DNA of 52,359 nt from Nocardia sp. CNY236 (GTDB lineage: Bacteria; Actinomycetota; Actinomycetes; Mycobacteriales; Mycobacteriaceae). The notes under the pieces are model-generated. The model did no database searches and was not told where the DNA came from. It worked only from the letters and a program-made list of their open reading frames with translations. Position numbers and translations under genes: made by a program. Position 1 is the stretch's first letter, and each line of letters starts with the position of its first letter. Location of the stretch: positions 1 through 52,359 of the forward strand of contig NZ_AXVD01000036.1 in NCBI RefSeq assembly GCF_000482385.1, in the 5' to 3' direction. Positions 26,601-36,700 of this stretch are shown piece by piece.

Positions 26601-27720
26601 TGTGCCCGATATTCGATTTCAGCGAGCCGAGCCACAGTGGCCGGTCCGCGGAACGGTTGCGGCCGTAGGTAGCAAGCAGGGCGTCTGCCTCGATGGGGTC
26701 GCCGAGTGTGGTGCCGGTGCCGTGCGCCTCGACGGCGTCCACGTCCGCGGCGGTGAGCCCGGCATCGGCGAGCGCGGCCAACAGCAGCCGCTGTTGGGAG
26801 GGGCCGTTGGGCGCGGTCAGGCCATTGCTGGCGCCGTCGGAGTTCAGTGCGGAACCGCGGATCACAGCCAGCACCGGGTGTCCGTTGCGGCGCGCGTCGG
26901 CCAGTCGTTCCAACAGCAGGACTCCGACGCCCTCGCCCCAGCCGGTGCCGTCGGCGGTGGCCGAGAACGCCTTGCACCGTCCGTCGGCCGACATTGCACC
27001 CTGTCTACCGAACTCGTCGTAGACCAATGGCAGCGACATCACGGTCGCGCCGGCAGCGAGCGCCAGGGTGCACTCCTTGCGGCGTAGCGCCTGCGTGGCC
27101 AGATGTAGTGCGACGAGCGAGGAGGAGCAGGCGGTATCCACGGTGAGTGCCGGTCCTTCGAGCCCGAGCGCATAGGACACCCGGCCCGCCAGCACACTCA
27201 TCGAGTTGCCGGTGACGAGGAAGTTCCGTACAGCCTCGGCGGCGTGCAAAGCGACCTGGGCATACCCCTGATCCACCGCGGCGGCGAACACGCCGGTGGT
27301 GGTTGCGCGCAAGGCAACCGGATCGATGCCGGCCCGCTCGATGGCCTCCCAGGCAGTGGTCAGCAGCAGTCTCTGCTGTGGATCCATCGCAGTCGCCTCG
27401 TGCGGGGAGACTGCGAAGAATGCGGCGTCGAAGTCGGCGATGCCGTCGATGAATGCGCCTCGACCGGACCCCGTGCCCGCCCTGAGCTGCGCGAGATCCC
27501 AGCCGCGGTCCCGTGGTATCTCGGTCGTGGCGTCGCGGCCTTCGGCCAGCAACTGCCACAACTGCTCGGGAGTGCGCACGCCGCCCGGGAAGCGGCAGCT
27601 CATGGACACGATGGCGATCGGCTCGTGCGCGGCGGCCTCGGCGGCGGCGAGTCGGCGGCGGGTGCGCTGCAAGTCGATCGTGACGCGGTTGAGGTACTCG
27701 CGCAGTTTCTGCTCGGTCAC
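17686..27720 (-). CDS. PKS-C: two modules, KS-AT-KR-ACP / KS-AT-DH-KR-ACP
   Basis: A 3344-residue synthase. N-terminal coiled-coil docking segment 1-28. Module C1: KS 29-454, AT 556-904 (YASH, methylmalonyl), KR 1141-1367 lacking LDD and with Trp and His before the catalytic Tyr (A-type), ACP 1414-1500 whose site is GFASL: Ala1459 replaces the near-invariant Asp before Ser1460. Module C2: KS 1519-1947, AT 2046-2387 (YASH), DH 2402-2690 with motif HAVSDVVLLP, where the conserved Gly is Asp2447, but with intact HPALLD, KR 2901-3130 (LDD, B-type), ACP 3177-3263 (GFDSL). The C-terminal docking region 3266-3344 is of the LLATISPQRLR...DVDGLVRMAL kind, with an acidic ESIESESIE stretch. Expected outcome: a methyl-branched hydroxyl, then a methyl-branched alkene. 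GTG start 27720 with AGGAG four bases upstream; 54 bases after PKS-B. Confidence 0.97.
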   Translation of the reverse strand: MTEQKLREYLNRVTIDLQRTRRRLAAAEAAAHEPIAIVSMSCRFPGGVRTPEQLWQLLAEGRDATTEIPRDRGWDLAQLRAGTGSGRGAFIDGIADFDAAFFAVSPHEATAMDPQQRLLLTTAWEAIERAGIDPVALRATTTGVFAAAVDQGYAQVALHAAEAVRNFLVTGNSMSVLAGRVSYALGLEGPALTVDTACSSSLVALHLATQALRRKECTLALAAGATVMSLPLVYDEFGRQGAMSADGRCKAFSATADGTGWGEGVGVLLLERLADARRNGHPVLAVIRGSALNSDGASNGLTAPNGPSQQRLLLAALADAGLTAADVDAVEAHGTGTTLGDPIEADALLATYGRNRSADRPLWLGSLKSNIGHTQAAAGIAGVIKTVLALQHGILPRSLHITEPTPHVDWSSGTIRLLSESRPWPPTERPRRAGVSAFGMSGTNAHVILEQAPAPEPESTEPRPPRPAVGPYALAGRSPAALRDQAVRLMGALTADPALDPADVGFSLAATRTAFEQRAVVVAGARADLLDGLGELARDHTSAPNIVVGKSDSSIGRTVFVFPGQGAQWDRMARDLLAESPVFAASIAECEQALTGVVSWSLTEVLCGAPGAPSLERVDVVQPALFAMMVSLAALWRSWGVEPDAVVGHSQGEIAAAVVAGGLSLADGAKVVSLRSRAIGALAGHGGMVALALGHDDTQAQLTPWAGRVSVAAVNGPASTVVSGDPDALAELVVSCDDRGVRATRVPVDYASHSGQVERIADELLSVLADISPRTGRIPLFSTLTGDWLDTAEMNADYWYRNLRATVRFETAIGDLARQGHDVFVEVSPHPVLTVPVQDTVEAAGATSAVVVGTLRRDEGGLRRVLASAAELWVRGVTVDWTPAFVGAGPVGLPTYPFQERRFWPEPVAQSGPGALGRPADPLRYRIAWHRLADPSAALLTGRWLLVVPGVASNSRHAQWIERALTELGADLDRIELADEDVDRDILAARLRGLGGTAPTGIVSLSAIAERPHPRYPALPVGVALTVALVQALADIASTARLWCVTSGAITTDSADVLTAPRQAMVWGVGMVAALEQPHRWGGLLDLPPEPDDAARIRLGAALSGAGDVAGEDQLALRPSGLFARRLMHAARPSNPDSRPWRPRGTVLLTGGTGAVGGHLARWLARGGSEHVVVPGRHGAQAPAAAQLRGDLTAYGARLSTPVCDLADRDQVERMLADLDAQGTPVTAVVHAAAFIALAPLTAAPLGAFADVVGAKAAGAAHLDALLDRDLDAFVLVSSIAGLWGSGDHGAYAAGNAYLHALAQHRRMRGLTATTVDWGVWRTGDPGTAPAGDLFKLDEHGLRRMDPATAIAALQQTLDDDETVIAVADVDWDRFAPVFASSRPSPLLQTIPEARSALQRTAADPSDSAQLRQRLDRLPVAERRRALLDLARTHAAAVLGHDSPRHVPPGKAFQELGFASLTAVELRNRLNAATGLRLPSSLVFDHPCADALAAHLEAELFAAGVPTDTAPAPTTAPDDDPIAIVAMSCRLPGGIDTPEKLWQLLCEGGDTISGFPSDRGWPSVEELFDPDPDHPGTATTRHGGFLHDAAEFDAGFFGISPREAIAMDPQQRLLLETSWEAMERAGLDPETLRGSRTGVYIGVNYGDYGSAVARSGHDDGHLLTGSAPSIVSGRIAYTFGLEGPALTVDTACSSSLVALHTAVRALRSGDCALALVGGVAVMSMPGAILSFSRQRGLAADGHCKAFAEAADGMGMGEGVGVLIVERLSDARRTGHPVLAVLRGCAVNSDGASNGLSAPNGPSQQRVIRAALADARLSAADVDVVEAHGTGTTLGDPIEAQALLATYGRDRTDDRPLLIGSLKSNIGHTQAASGVAGVMKMVLALRHAQVPPTLHIDEPTSHVDWDAGAVALVTELSPWPQTDRVRRAGVSSFGLSGTNAHVVLEQAPEPDMAAEQQNSVPGPLPWVLSARTSAALAQQAARLSEHVDRTGTVDPADVGRTLAGRTAFAYRRVLVGDRDELPAALHALAGGTDTPAAVSGVQDIDGKTVFVFPGQGSQWPGMARELLVESAVFADRMSECAAALSAYVDWSLLDVVRSGAPLDRVDVVQPVLFAMMVSLAAVWRSHGVVPDAVVGHSQGEIAAAVVAGGLSLADGARVVALRSRALGELAGTGAMASIALPLPRVEQLLASWGARLSVAAVNGPSAVVVSGETEAIGELLAACDAQAVRSRRIDVDYASHSAHVHRIESELLRTLDSITPRVAEVPLLSTVTGEWLDTSIMDAAYWYENLRRTVVFEPAVLSLSQQGFTAFIEVSPHPVLTVPIEQTLEAAGRDGTVLATLRRDEGDIRRLLLSLGEAWSCGRPVNWSAFFPGARRIDLPTYPFQHRHYWALPAAGSDAADLAASGLDATRHPLLSAATEIAGTGEILLGGRLSLHSHPWLADHAVSDVVLLPGTAFVELALQAATEAGCAVLDELALETPLVLPVAGAARIQVRVDAPAEDGSRTLAVYSRPENRLATQWIRHATGSMAELAVDCPTVPQHWPPPGATPVAVEDLYDRFGESGYRYGPAFRGVRAAWRRGDEVFTEVRLPDNDDLAAAAYGVHPALLDAALHGIRLGPAGDVVPEPGTAQVPFSWNHVRLHAIGATHLRVRLTFTTTGDVAIEATDPQGSPVVSVAALAVRPIPTDSLSAFAAPDALLRVEWTPLPGLGAPLPATGQPAVLGPIGAQDQSPTLLDCCAPEFAALDVPPDTYADLDALGAAIDTGAPVPDVVLVECRSASADAETVRTVTATALALIQQWLADDRYSDSRLVVVTSGAVEASPGEGVPDLAGAAVCGLVRSAQSEYPDRFVLVDAIDPAELFALLPTALATGEPQLVVRVGGLLGARLARVPEPSAGATVFDPSGTVLITGASGVLAGLIARHLVRDYEIRRLLLVSRRGPHTPEAAGLVADLSDLGAEAQIVACDVSDRDQLAAALAQIPAQHPLTAVVHTAGVLDDGIIPSLTTERLHAVLEPKVDGALHLHDLTRELPLSAFLLFSSAAGVIGNAGQANYAAANAFLDALAADRRAQGRTAQSIAWGLWAQRSAMTEHLDETNRQRVTRGGVAAFSDAEGLTLFDAVLRQDAAVLVPVRLDLDRHRLATAAEVPALLRGLVREVVRPVAATAGAAEANSLRLRLAELDLSERKTVLADLVREKVARVLRHPDAAAVDPELAFQDLGFDSLTSVELRNQLNAVTGLRLPATLVFDHPTPEAVAAHIAERLVPAVPTVRPSEGIDDESVRHLLATISPQRLRSAGLLDALLRLQQSGPGTHAPPPDEPESIESESIEGMDVDGLVRMALGDGHA

Positions 27721-27774
27721 AGTGCTCCTACGTTCGATCCGGGACCGCGGTGGTCCGCTTCGGTTGCGCGGGTT

Positions 27775-30700
27775 TCACGAGATGCCCAGTTCCTTGTCGA
27801 TGAGGTCGAAGAGTTCGTCGTTGCTGGCGGACTCGATGACCTGTTGCTGTCGGACCTGGTGCTGGTGCGTCCCTGTGGATGTCGCGCCGAAGGCCTCGAC
27901 CTTGGCCAGAGCACGCCGCAACCACGCAGCCAGTTCGTCGGATGCCGTCGCAGCGGCGTCTTTCGACAGCAGTGCGTCCAGCTGCGTCTCGAGGCGGCCC
28001 AGCGCGGTGCGCAGGGTCGGCTCGGACGGAGTCGATGTGGCGCCGACCTGATCGAGCAGGTAGCTGGTCAGTGCCTCTGGGGTGGGGTGGTCGAAGACGA
28101 GGGCAGCCGGAAGCCGTACCCCAACCGTGTTCGCCAGCCGATTGCGCAATTCCACGCCGGTCAGCGAATCGAAGCCGAGGTCTTTGAACGAGCGCGCAGG
28201 GTGGATCTCGTCGGCCGACACGTGCGCCAGCACGATCGCGGCATTGCTGCGGACGATGTCGAGCAGGATCCGATGCGCTTCGGCCGGCGCGAGCCCGGCC
28301 AGCCGCTCGGCCAGTGCCGGTTCCCCGGTCCCGGCGAGGTCACCTACCCGCCGCAGCGTCTGCCGGGGAGTGCGGACCAAGCCGGCGAACAGTGGCGCAA
28401 CGCCGGTACCGTCGGCGAGCCGGGATCGATCGATCCGTGCGGCAAAGACGTACGGATGGGCCGTACGCCAAGCCGCGTCGAACATCGCCAGTCCCTCGGC
28501 GGAGGTCAGCGCGCCGATGCCAGCCCGAGTCATCCGGCCCTCTGCGGCCCCGACCACCCCGACTGTGAGTTCGCTGCGCTCGTGCCACAGGCCCCAGCCG
28601 ATGGCGACACCGGGCAGACCCAGTGCGCGCCGTTCGACCGCGAGGGCGTCGAGGGCGGCGTTGGCGGCGGCGTAGTTCGCCTGGCCTGCTCCGCCGAGCA
28701 AGGCAGCCCCGGAGGAGAACAGGACGAACGCCGCCAGGTCGCTGTCGCGGGTCAGATCGTGCAGGGCGAACGCGGCATCGACCTTGGGGCGTAGCACCCG
28801 CTCGATCTGCGCTGGCGCGAGCGAGCCGACGACGCCGTCGTCGAGGACGCCTGCGGCGTGGACGACTGCAGTGAGCGGACGGTCCGGTGGGATCGCCGCA
28901 AGCACGGCCGCCAACGCAGACCGATCGGCGACATCGCAGGCGACAGCGATGGCGTGTGTGCCGAGCTCGGAGAGTTCGGCGATGAGCTCGGCTGCGCCTG
29001 GCGCATCCGCGCCGCGGCGGCTGATCAGAATCTGATGCCGCACACCGTAGTCGGTCGTCAGGCGCCGGGCCACGAGCCGGCCCAGAGTGCCGGTCCCGCC
29101 GGTGATGAGCGCCGTGCCCGCGGGATCGATCGGCGCGGGCACCGTCAGCACGTTCTTGCCGATGTGCCGGGCATTGCGCAGGGTGTCGAACGCCTGCGGA
29201 GCGTGTCGCAGATCCCAGCAGGTGATCGGCAATGGGGTGAGCACGCCCTGTTCGAACAGCGACAGCACCTCGGTGAGCAGCTCGCCGATGCGCTGCGGTC
29301 CCGCCTGCACCAGGTCGAATGCCCGATAGCGCACGCCAGGGTAGCGGCGTGCGATGTCCTCGGCGTTGCGGATGTCGGTCTTGCCCATCTCTACGAAAGC
29401 GCCGCCTCGAGGCAACAGGTCCAGTGATGCGTCGACGAACTCCCGTGCCAAGCAATCCAGTACGACATCCATCCCACGGCCCTCGGTGGTGCGCCCGAAC
29501 TGTTCGGCGAATTCCGTTGTTCGCGTGGACGCGCGGTGATCGTCGTCGAAGCCCATGGCGCGCAATACATCCCACTTCGCCGGGCTGGCCGTGCCGAAGA
29601 CTTCCGCTCCGGCATGGTCGGCGAGTTGCACCGCAGCCATTCCGACGCCGCCGGTGGCCGCGTGCACCAGCACCGACTGGCCGCGACGCAGGCCGCCCAG
29701 ATCGAACAGGCCGTAATACGCGGTGAGGAAGGCGATCGGCGCCGACGCGGCCTGCGCGAACGACCAACCCGCGGGAATTCGGGCAATGGTGGTCCGGTCG
29801 GCAACGACGACCGGACCGAATGCCCCGCCGAAGACACCCAGCACCCGGTCGCCGGGCGCCAGATCGGTCACTCCGGGTCCGGTCTCCATGATCGTGCCCG
29901 CACCCTCGCTACCGAGGGTGGGTTGATCGGGATCGAGGCCGAGGGAAACCACGACGTCGTGGAAGTTGAGACCGGCGGCGCGCACAGCGATGCGGACCTG
30001 GCCCAGCCCGAGCGGTGCGAGTGCGTCCGGCGCGGGCAACAGCGCCAACCCCCCGACGGCGGTGTCGTCTGCGAGCCCCAACCGCCAGGCCGATTGCTCC
30101 GGCGGCGGGATGAGCGTGTCACGGCCCTCAGGGGTCAAGCGGGGGACGAGGAGCTCACCGGCCCGGACCGCGTACTGGCTCTCTGCGGCTGCTCCGGTGG
30201 ACAATGCGGTGGCCAGCGCGCTCAGCGACGCTGGGTGGTCGTCGACGTCGGCGAGCACGAATCTGCCGGGATGTTCACTTTGGGCGGTGCGGATCAGCCC
30301 CCACACGCCGGATTCGGCCCAGTTCCCACGCCGGTCCCCTGGTCCGGTCCGGACCGCGCCGCGGGTGACGACCACGAGTGTCGACTCCGCGCAACGCTCG
30401 TCGGCCAGCCAGTCCTGGACCAGAGCGAGGGCGTGAACGGTTGTCTGGCGCACCATGGTGGGAGGGTCGCCATCGATGCCGGTGGGAAGGTCGGCGAACA
30501 CGTGGGCCGGGATCGTCGCCGCACTCGCGCGCAGCGCGTCGAGGTTCGGCCATGCCGACGCCGCGGGCAGGCCGTTGGACAAGCCATCGTCGAGCACGGC
30601 GCACGAGCCGACCCCGGACCGATCGCCGGTTGCGGGCGTGGCTATCCATTCCACGTGCGGCATCCGCTGCGCGGTGGAGGTGACCGCCCGCAGTCCGCCC

Positions 30701-33700
30701 GCAGGCAGCGGGCGCAGCGCCAGGGAGTCGACGGTCACGACCAGCCGACCGGCGAGGTCACGGGCCTCCAGGGACACGTCCTGCGCGCCGTCGGCGATGA
30801 CGCGGACGCGGAGTGCCGCTGTGCCTGCGGCGTGAGCGGTCACACCGGTCCACGAGAACGGCAGCCGTGCAACGCCATCGCGGTTGGGCAGCAGAGCGGA
30901 CGCGTGCAGCGCCGCGTCCAGCAGGGCCGGGTGCATCACATAAGCGTCGCCGTCACGCCGCTGCGGCAGGGCGACCTCGGCGAAGACCTCACCGCCGCGC
31001 CCCCAAGCCGCCCGCACACCGCGGAAGGTGGGCCCGTACCGGTATCCCGCGGCCGCGAACCGATCGTAGAGCTCGGACACGTCGAGTGGTCGCGCATCGG
31101 CCGGCGGCCAGGCCACGACGCTGTCCGCAGGCGACTCGGCGTCCCCGGCGAGCGCAGCGAGTCTGCCGGTGGCGCAGGCGGTCCATTCGGTGTCGTCCTG
31201 ATCGCCACGGCTGTACACACCCAGACTGCGACACCCGTCGGACTGCACGGGTCCGACTCGCACCTGCAGTTGCAGCGGGTCGCGCTCGGGCAGCATGAGC
31301 GGGGCGTGCAGGGTGAGTTCGTCGACCAGCCCCAAGCCCACCGTGTCGGCTGCGTGCAGCGCGAGCTCGAGCAAGGCCGTACCGGGCAGCACGGTGACCC
31401 CCGAGACGTCGTGCTCGGCCAGCCACGGAGTTGCCGCCCGGGACAGCCGGCCGGTCAACAGGTGCTCGCCGGAGTCGGCGAGGCCGACAGCCGCGCCGAG
31501 GAGGGGATGACCGGTGGCCCCGAGACCCGCCGCGGCGACATCCGCCCCGCCCGGGGCGGCGTCGAGCCAGTAGCGGGTGTGCTCGAACGGATAGGTGGGT
31601 AGTTCCACCCGGTGGGCGTCGGGGTATACCGCGTTCCAGTCGAGGTCGACACCACCGGTGTGGGCCTCGCCCACCGACAACAGCATCCGTTCGAGTCCGC
31701 CCTCGCCGCGGCGCAGCGACCCGATGACGATGGCCGCCCGTGCGGTATCCGCCAGGGCCTCGCCGATACCGAGCGTGAGCACCGGATGTGGGCCGACCTC
31801 GATGAAAGTGGTGTGGCCCGCCTCCGCGAGCGCCCGCACGGCCGGTTCGAAACAGACGGTTCCACGAAGGTTGCGAAACCAGTACTCGGCGGTGAGCTCG
31901 GGACCCGCCAGCCAGGTCAGGTCGACAGTGGAGTACATGGGCACTCGGCAGTCTCCGGGACGGATGGTGTCGAGCGCCGCGATCAGCTCGTCGCGCAGGG
32001 CGTCGACGTGCGCGGAGTGTGAGGCGTAGTCGACCTCGATGCGGCGGGCGTGGATCTGCGCACGCGCGCAGGCAGCCAGCAGCTCGGCCACGGCGCTCGG
32101 GTCGCCGGCCACGACGGTGGCGGCGGGGCCGTTGATCGCGGCGATGGCGAGATCTCGGACGACCCGCGCTGAGCCGATGCGCTCCAACAGTATTCGGACC
32201 TCGTCCACTGGCAGGGCCAGCGAGGCCATCGCACCCTTGCCTGCGATCGCGCGCAGCAGTCTGCTGCGCAGTGCCACGATCGCGGCGCCGTCCGCGAGCG
32301 AGAGCGCTCCGGACACCACGGCCGCGGCGATCTCTCCCTGGGAATGACCCAGGACGGCATCCGGTTCGACGCCGAAACCGCGCCATGTCGCGGCCAGCGA
32401 GACCATGACGGCGAACAGGGCAGGTTGCACATGGTGCACCGAGTCCAGCGCGACCGGATCGAGCAGGATCTGCGCGAGCGGCCGGTCGAGGTACTGCCCG
32501 AGGGCGAGTTCGCAGGCCGCCATCGACTCCGCGAAGACGGGGCTGGTGTCGAGTAGTTCCAGTGCCATGCCCACCCATTGCGCACCTTGACCGGGGAAGA
32601 CGAATACGGTGCGGCCCACGGTCCCGGCGACGGCCTGTGCCACGCCGGCGGCGGGCGCGTCGTCGGCGAGGGCCCGCAACCCCGCCAGCAGGCGCTCGCG
32701 GTCACCGACCAGAACCGCGCGGTGGGAGTGCCGGGTCCGGGTGACGGCGAGGGACAGGCCGATATCGGCGCAATCGAGTTCCGGGCGTGCCTCGACGTGC
32801 CGTGCGAGTCGCTCGGCCTGGACTCGTAGCGCCGCGGCGGATCGGGCGGAGAGCACCCACGCGTGGGGACGCTCGTCCGCGCTCTTGGGCAGGTCGATGG
32901 GTGTGGGAGCCTGCTCGAGCACGACGTGCGCATTCGTTCCGCTCACGCCGAATGCCGACACGGCGCCGCGGCGTGGCCTGCTCACGTCCGGCCACTGCTG
33001 CGACCGCGCCAGCAACCGCACCTCGCCAGCGGACCAATCCACCTGTGCGGAAGGCCGATCCACGTGCAGGGTAGCCGGCATCACACCGTGCCGCAGCGCC
33101 TGCACCATTTTGATGACCCCACCCACGCCGGCAGCTGCGGACGTGTGCCCGATGTTGGACTTCAACGACCCCAACCACAACGGAGTCCCGCCGGAACGAT
33201 CCCGACCGTAGGTGGCGAGCAGGGCTTGCGCCTCGATCGGATCGCCGAGCCTGGTGCCGGTGCCGTGGCCTTCGACCATGTCCACGTCCGTGGTGGTCAA
33301 CCGGGCGTCGGCCAATGCCGCCCGGATCACCCGCTGTTGCGCTCGGCCGTTCGGCGCAGTGAGCCCATTGCTCGCGCCGTCCTGGTTGACCGCCGAACCA
33401 CGAACCACGGCCAGCACCCTGTGGCCCGCGGCAACCGCGTCCGACAAGCGTTCCAACAGCAGTACGCCGACACCCTCACCGAAGCCGGTGCCGTCCGCCG
33501 CATCGGCGAACGCCTTGCATCGGCCGTCGGGGGCCAAGCCACGTTGGCGGCTGAACACGACGAACAGTTCCGGACTGTTCATCACCGTGACACCGCCAGC
33601 GAGGGCCATATCGCACTCTCCTGTCCGCAGTGACCGCACCGCCAGGTGCAGCGAAACCAGCGACGACGAGCACGCGGTGTCCACGGTCACCGCCGGACCT

Positions 33701-36700
33701 TCGAGTCCGAGGACATAGGAGACGCGACCGGAGGCGACACTGGCGGAGTTGCCCGAGCCGAGGAAACCCTCCACCTCCTCCGGCACATTCCCGATCAGGC
33801 GAACGGTGTAGTCGTGGTGCATGACACCGGTGAACACACCGGTGCGGCTGCCCTGCAGGGTGGTCGGGTCGATACCTGCCTGTTCGAGCGCCTCCCACGA
33901 CGTCTCCAGCAACAGGCGCTGTTGCGGATCCATGGCCAGTGCCTCCCGCGGCGAGATCCCGAAGAATCCCGCATCGAATTCCGCCGCGTCGTACAGGAAT
34001 CCGCCTTCGTTCACGTACGACGTGCCATGCCGATCGGTCTCGATGTCCGGGTCGTAGAGGGTGTCGACCTCCCAGCCGCGGTCGGTGGGAAAGGTGGAGA
34101 TGGCGTCGGCGCCGGCAGCGACCAGGTCCCACAACTGCTCCGGCGAGTTCGCACCACCCGGAAAGCGGCAGGCCATCGCGACGATCGCGATCGGGTCGTC
34201 GGTGGTGCCGTTCCGCGGCGCCGGTGGGGTCGGCGTGCTTTCGATGTCGCCGACCAGCCGGGTGTCGAGGAAATCGGCGAGTGCGTCCGGGGTCGGGTGG
34301 TCGAAGACCAGGGTGGCGGGCAGTCGCAGCCCGGTGACGAGGTTGAGGCGGTTGCGCAGGTCCACCGCCGCAAGGGAGTCGAATCCGAGGTCCCGGAACG
34401 CTCGGCCGGGCTGTACCGCCTCCGCGGCGGTGTGTCCGAGCGCCGCAGCAACCTGAGTACGGACCAGTTCGCGCAGTTCCCGTCGGCGTTCGGCAGCGGG
34501 CAGGCCGGTCAACCGGACGGACGGTCCAGAGACCCTGTCGCCGCCGGGCGCCGGCGCGGCGCTCCGGCGAATGGCCGGACGAACGATGCCGTGCAACAAC
34601 CTCGGGACCGGGTCGCTGTCGGCGCGGGCCTGCAGGGCCGCGAGATCGAGCGGCATGGCGACCAGGAGCGGGTCTCCCGCGGCCGTGGCCGAGTCGAACA
34701 GTTCGACTCCCTGTCGATCGGTCAGCGCGGGCATGCCCGAGCGCGCAATACGGCGGGCATCGTCGGCATCGAGATGTTCGGTCATCGCGCTGCGCTGTTC
34801 CCACAGCGTCCAGGCGATCGACTGCCCGGCCATGCCGCGCGCCCTACGATGGTGGGCGAGCGCGTCGAGGAAAGCGTTGGCCGCGGCGTAATTGCCCTGA
34901 CCCGGGCCGCCGAATATGCCTGCGGCAGAAGAGAAGAGCACGAATGCACGCAAGTCGTGGGCTGCCGTCAGCTCGTGCAGGTGGATGGCGGCGTCCACCT
35001 TGGGTCGCAGTACTGCATCGATGCGGTCCGGGGTGAGCGCGGTGATCACACCGTCGTCGAGGGCGCCCGCGGCATGCACTATCGCGGTCAGCGGGTGTTC
35101 GGCGGGAATGTCGTCGAGCAGCCGCCGCAGCGCCGCGCGATCGGCGACATCGCAGGCGACGACGATGCATCGAGCGCCGAGAGCGGCAAGTTCCTCGACC
35201 AGTTCGCCCGCGCCGGCCGCGGCGGGACCGCTACGGCCGACGAGTACCAGCCGCCGCGCCCCGGATGCGGCCAGGTGACGCGCGATCCGGGAGCCGATCA
35301 GACCGGTACCGCCGGTGATCAGAATGGTGCCGTCCGGATCGGCGAGGGGTTCGCGATGCTGCGCGACCGTTGCCCTGGCCAACCGGGGCACGCAGAACTC
35401 GCCGCCGCGCACCGCCACTTGTTCTTCCTCCGTGGCGGTGAGAAATTCCGCAAGAGCGGAGATTTCACTCCGATCGTCCATATCGGCCAGGACGAAACGG
35501 CCCGGATGCTCGGTCTGCGCCGTGCGCACCAGGCCCCACACCGCGGCCTGCGGCAGATCGGTGAGGTCCTCGGCGGATGTCACCGCGACCGCCCCGCGGG
35601 TGAGTACGATCAGGCGCGCCTCGGCGAGCCGTTCCTCGGCAAGCCAGTCCTGCACGAGAGCGACGGCCTCGTGCACGACCTGGTGGGTGGTGGCCGGGTC
35701 GCCGGTGTTCGTGCCTACCACTGGGGCGCTTCCTGCTACCGGCGCGACGACCAGACCGGGCGGGGCGGCACCGGCGGCGAGGGCGGCGCGCAGTGCGGCC
35801 AGGTCCGGGTAGGTTCCGCCACCGAGCACGATCGGCGCCGCGGTGTCGCTGCTACGGCCGGTGAGTCGGTGCGGTTGCCAGTGCAGGCACAACAGCGACT
35901 CGTGCCGGACCTCCCGTCGCGGGACATCGGCCGCGGGTCGCAGCAGTAGAGCGTCGACCGAGACGACGGCCTGGCCCGCGCTATCCCATGCCTGTAGTGC
36001 GAAGGCGTTGTCTCCGGCGGGACTCACCCGGGCTCGGACTGCGGTGGCGCCGTGGGCGTGCACGACCGCCCCGGTCCAGGCGAACGGCATCCGCCCCGTT
36101 TCCTCGCCCGACAGCCCGGTGACGTGCAGTACCGCGTCGAGCAGTGCCGGGTGCAGGCCGAACAGCGCGGCATCGCTGTGCTGTTGCGGAGCCAGCGCGG
36201 CCTCGGCGAAGATGTCCTCGCCCACGTGCCAGGCACCGCGCAATCCCTGGAACACGGGCCCGTAGACGAACCCACCCGCCGCGAAGCGTTCGTACAGTCC
36301 GGTCAGGTCGATCGGTGTGGCGCCCGGCGGCGGCCACGCAGTGGCCATCCCCGTCACGGCGGCGACCGTGTCACCGCACAGCGTGCCCCGGGCGTGCCGA
36401 GTCCACGAGTCCTGCGGCGCCGCATCGGCCGACCTGGCGTATACGGTGATCGCCCGCGACCCGCGGTCGTCGGGGGCGCCGACGGTGACCTGTACGTCGA
36501 CGGCGGCCGTCGACACCGCCAACGGTGTCTCCAGCGTGAGCTCCTCCACCCGGCGCAGGCCCACCTGATCGGCGGCGCGGGCCGCGAGCTCGAGGAAAGC
36601 GGTGCCGGGCACCAATGCAGCGCCGAGCACCGAATGCTCTTCCAGCCATGGGTGGGTCCGCGTGGACAACCGCCCGGTCAGCACGAACTCGTCGCCGTCG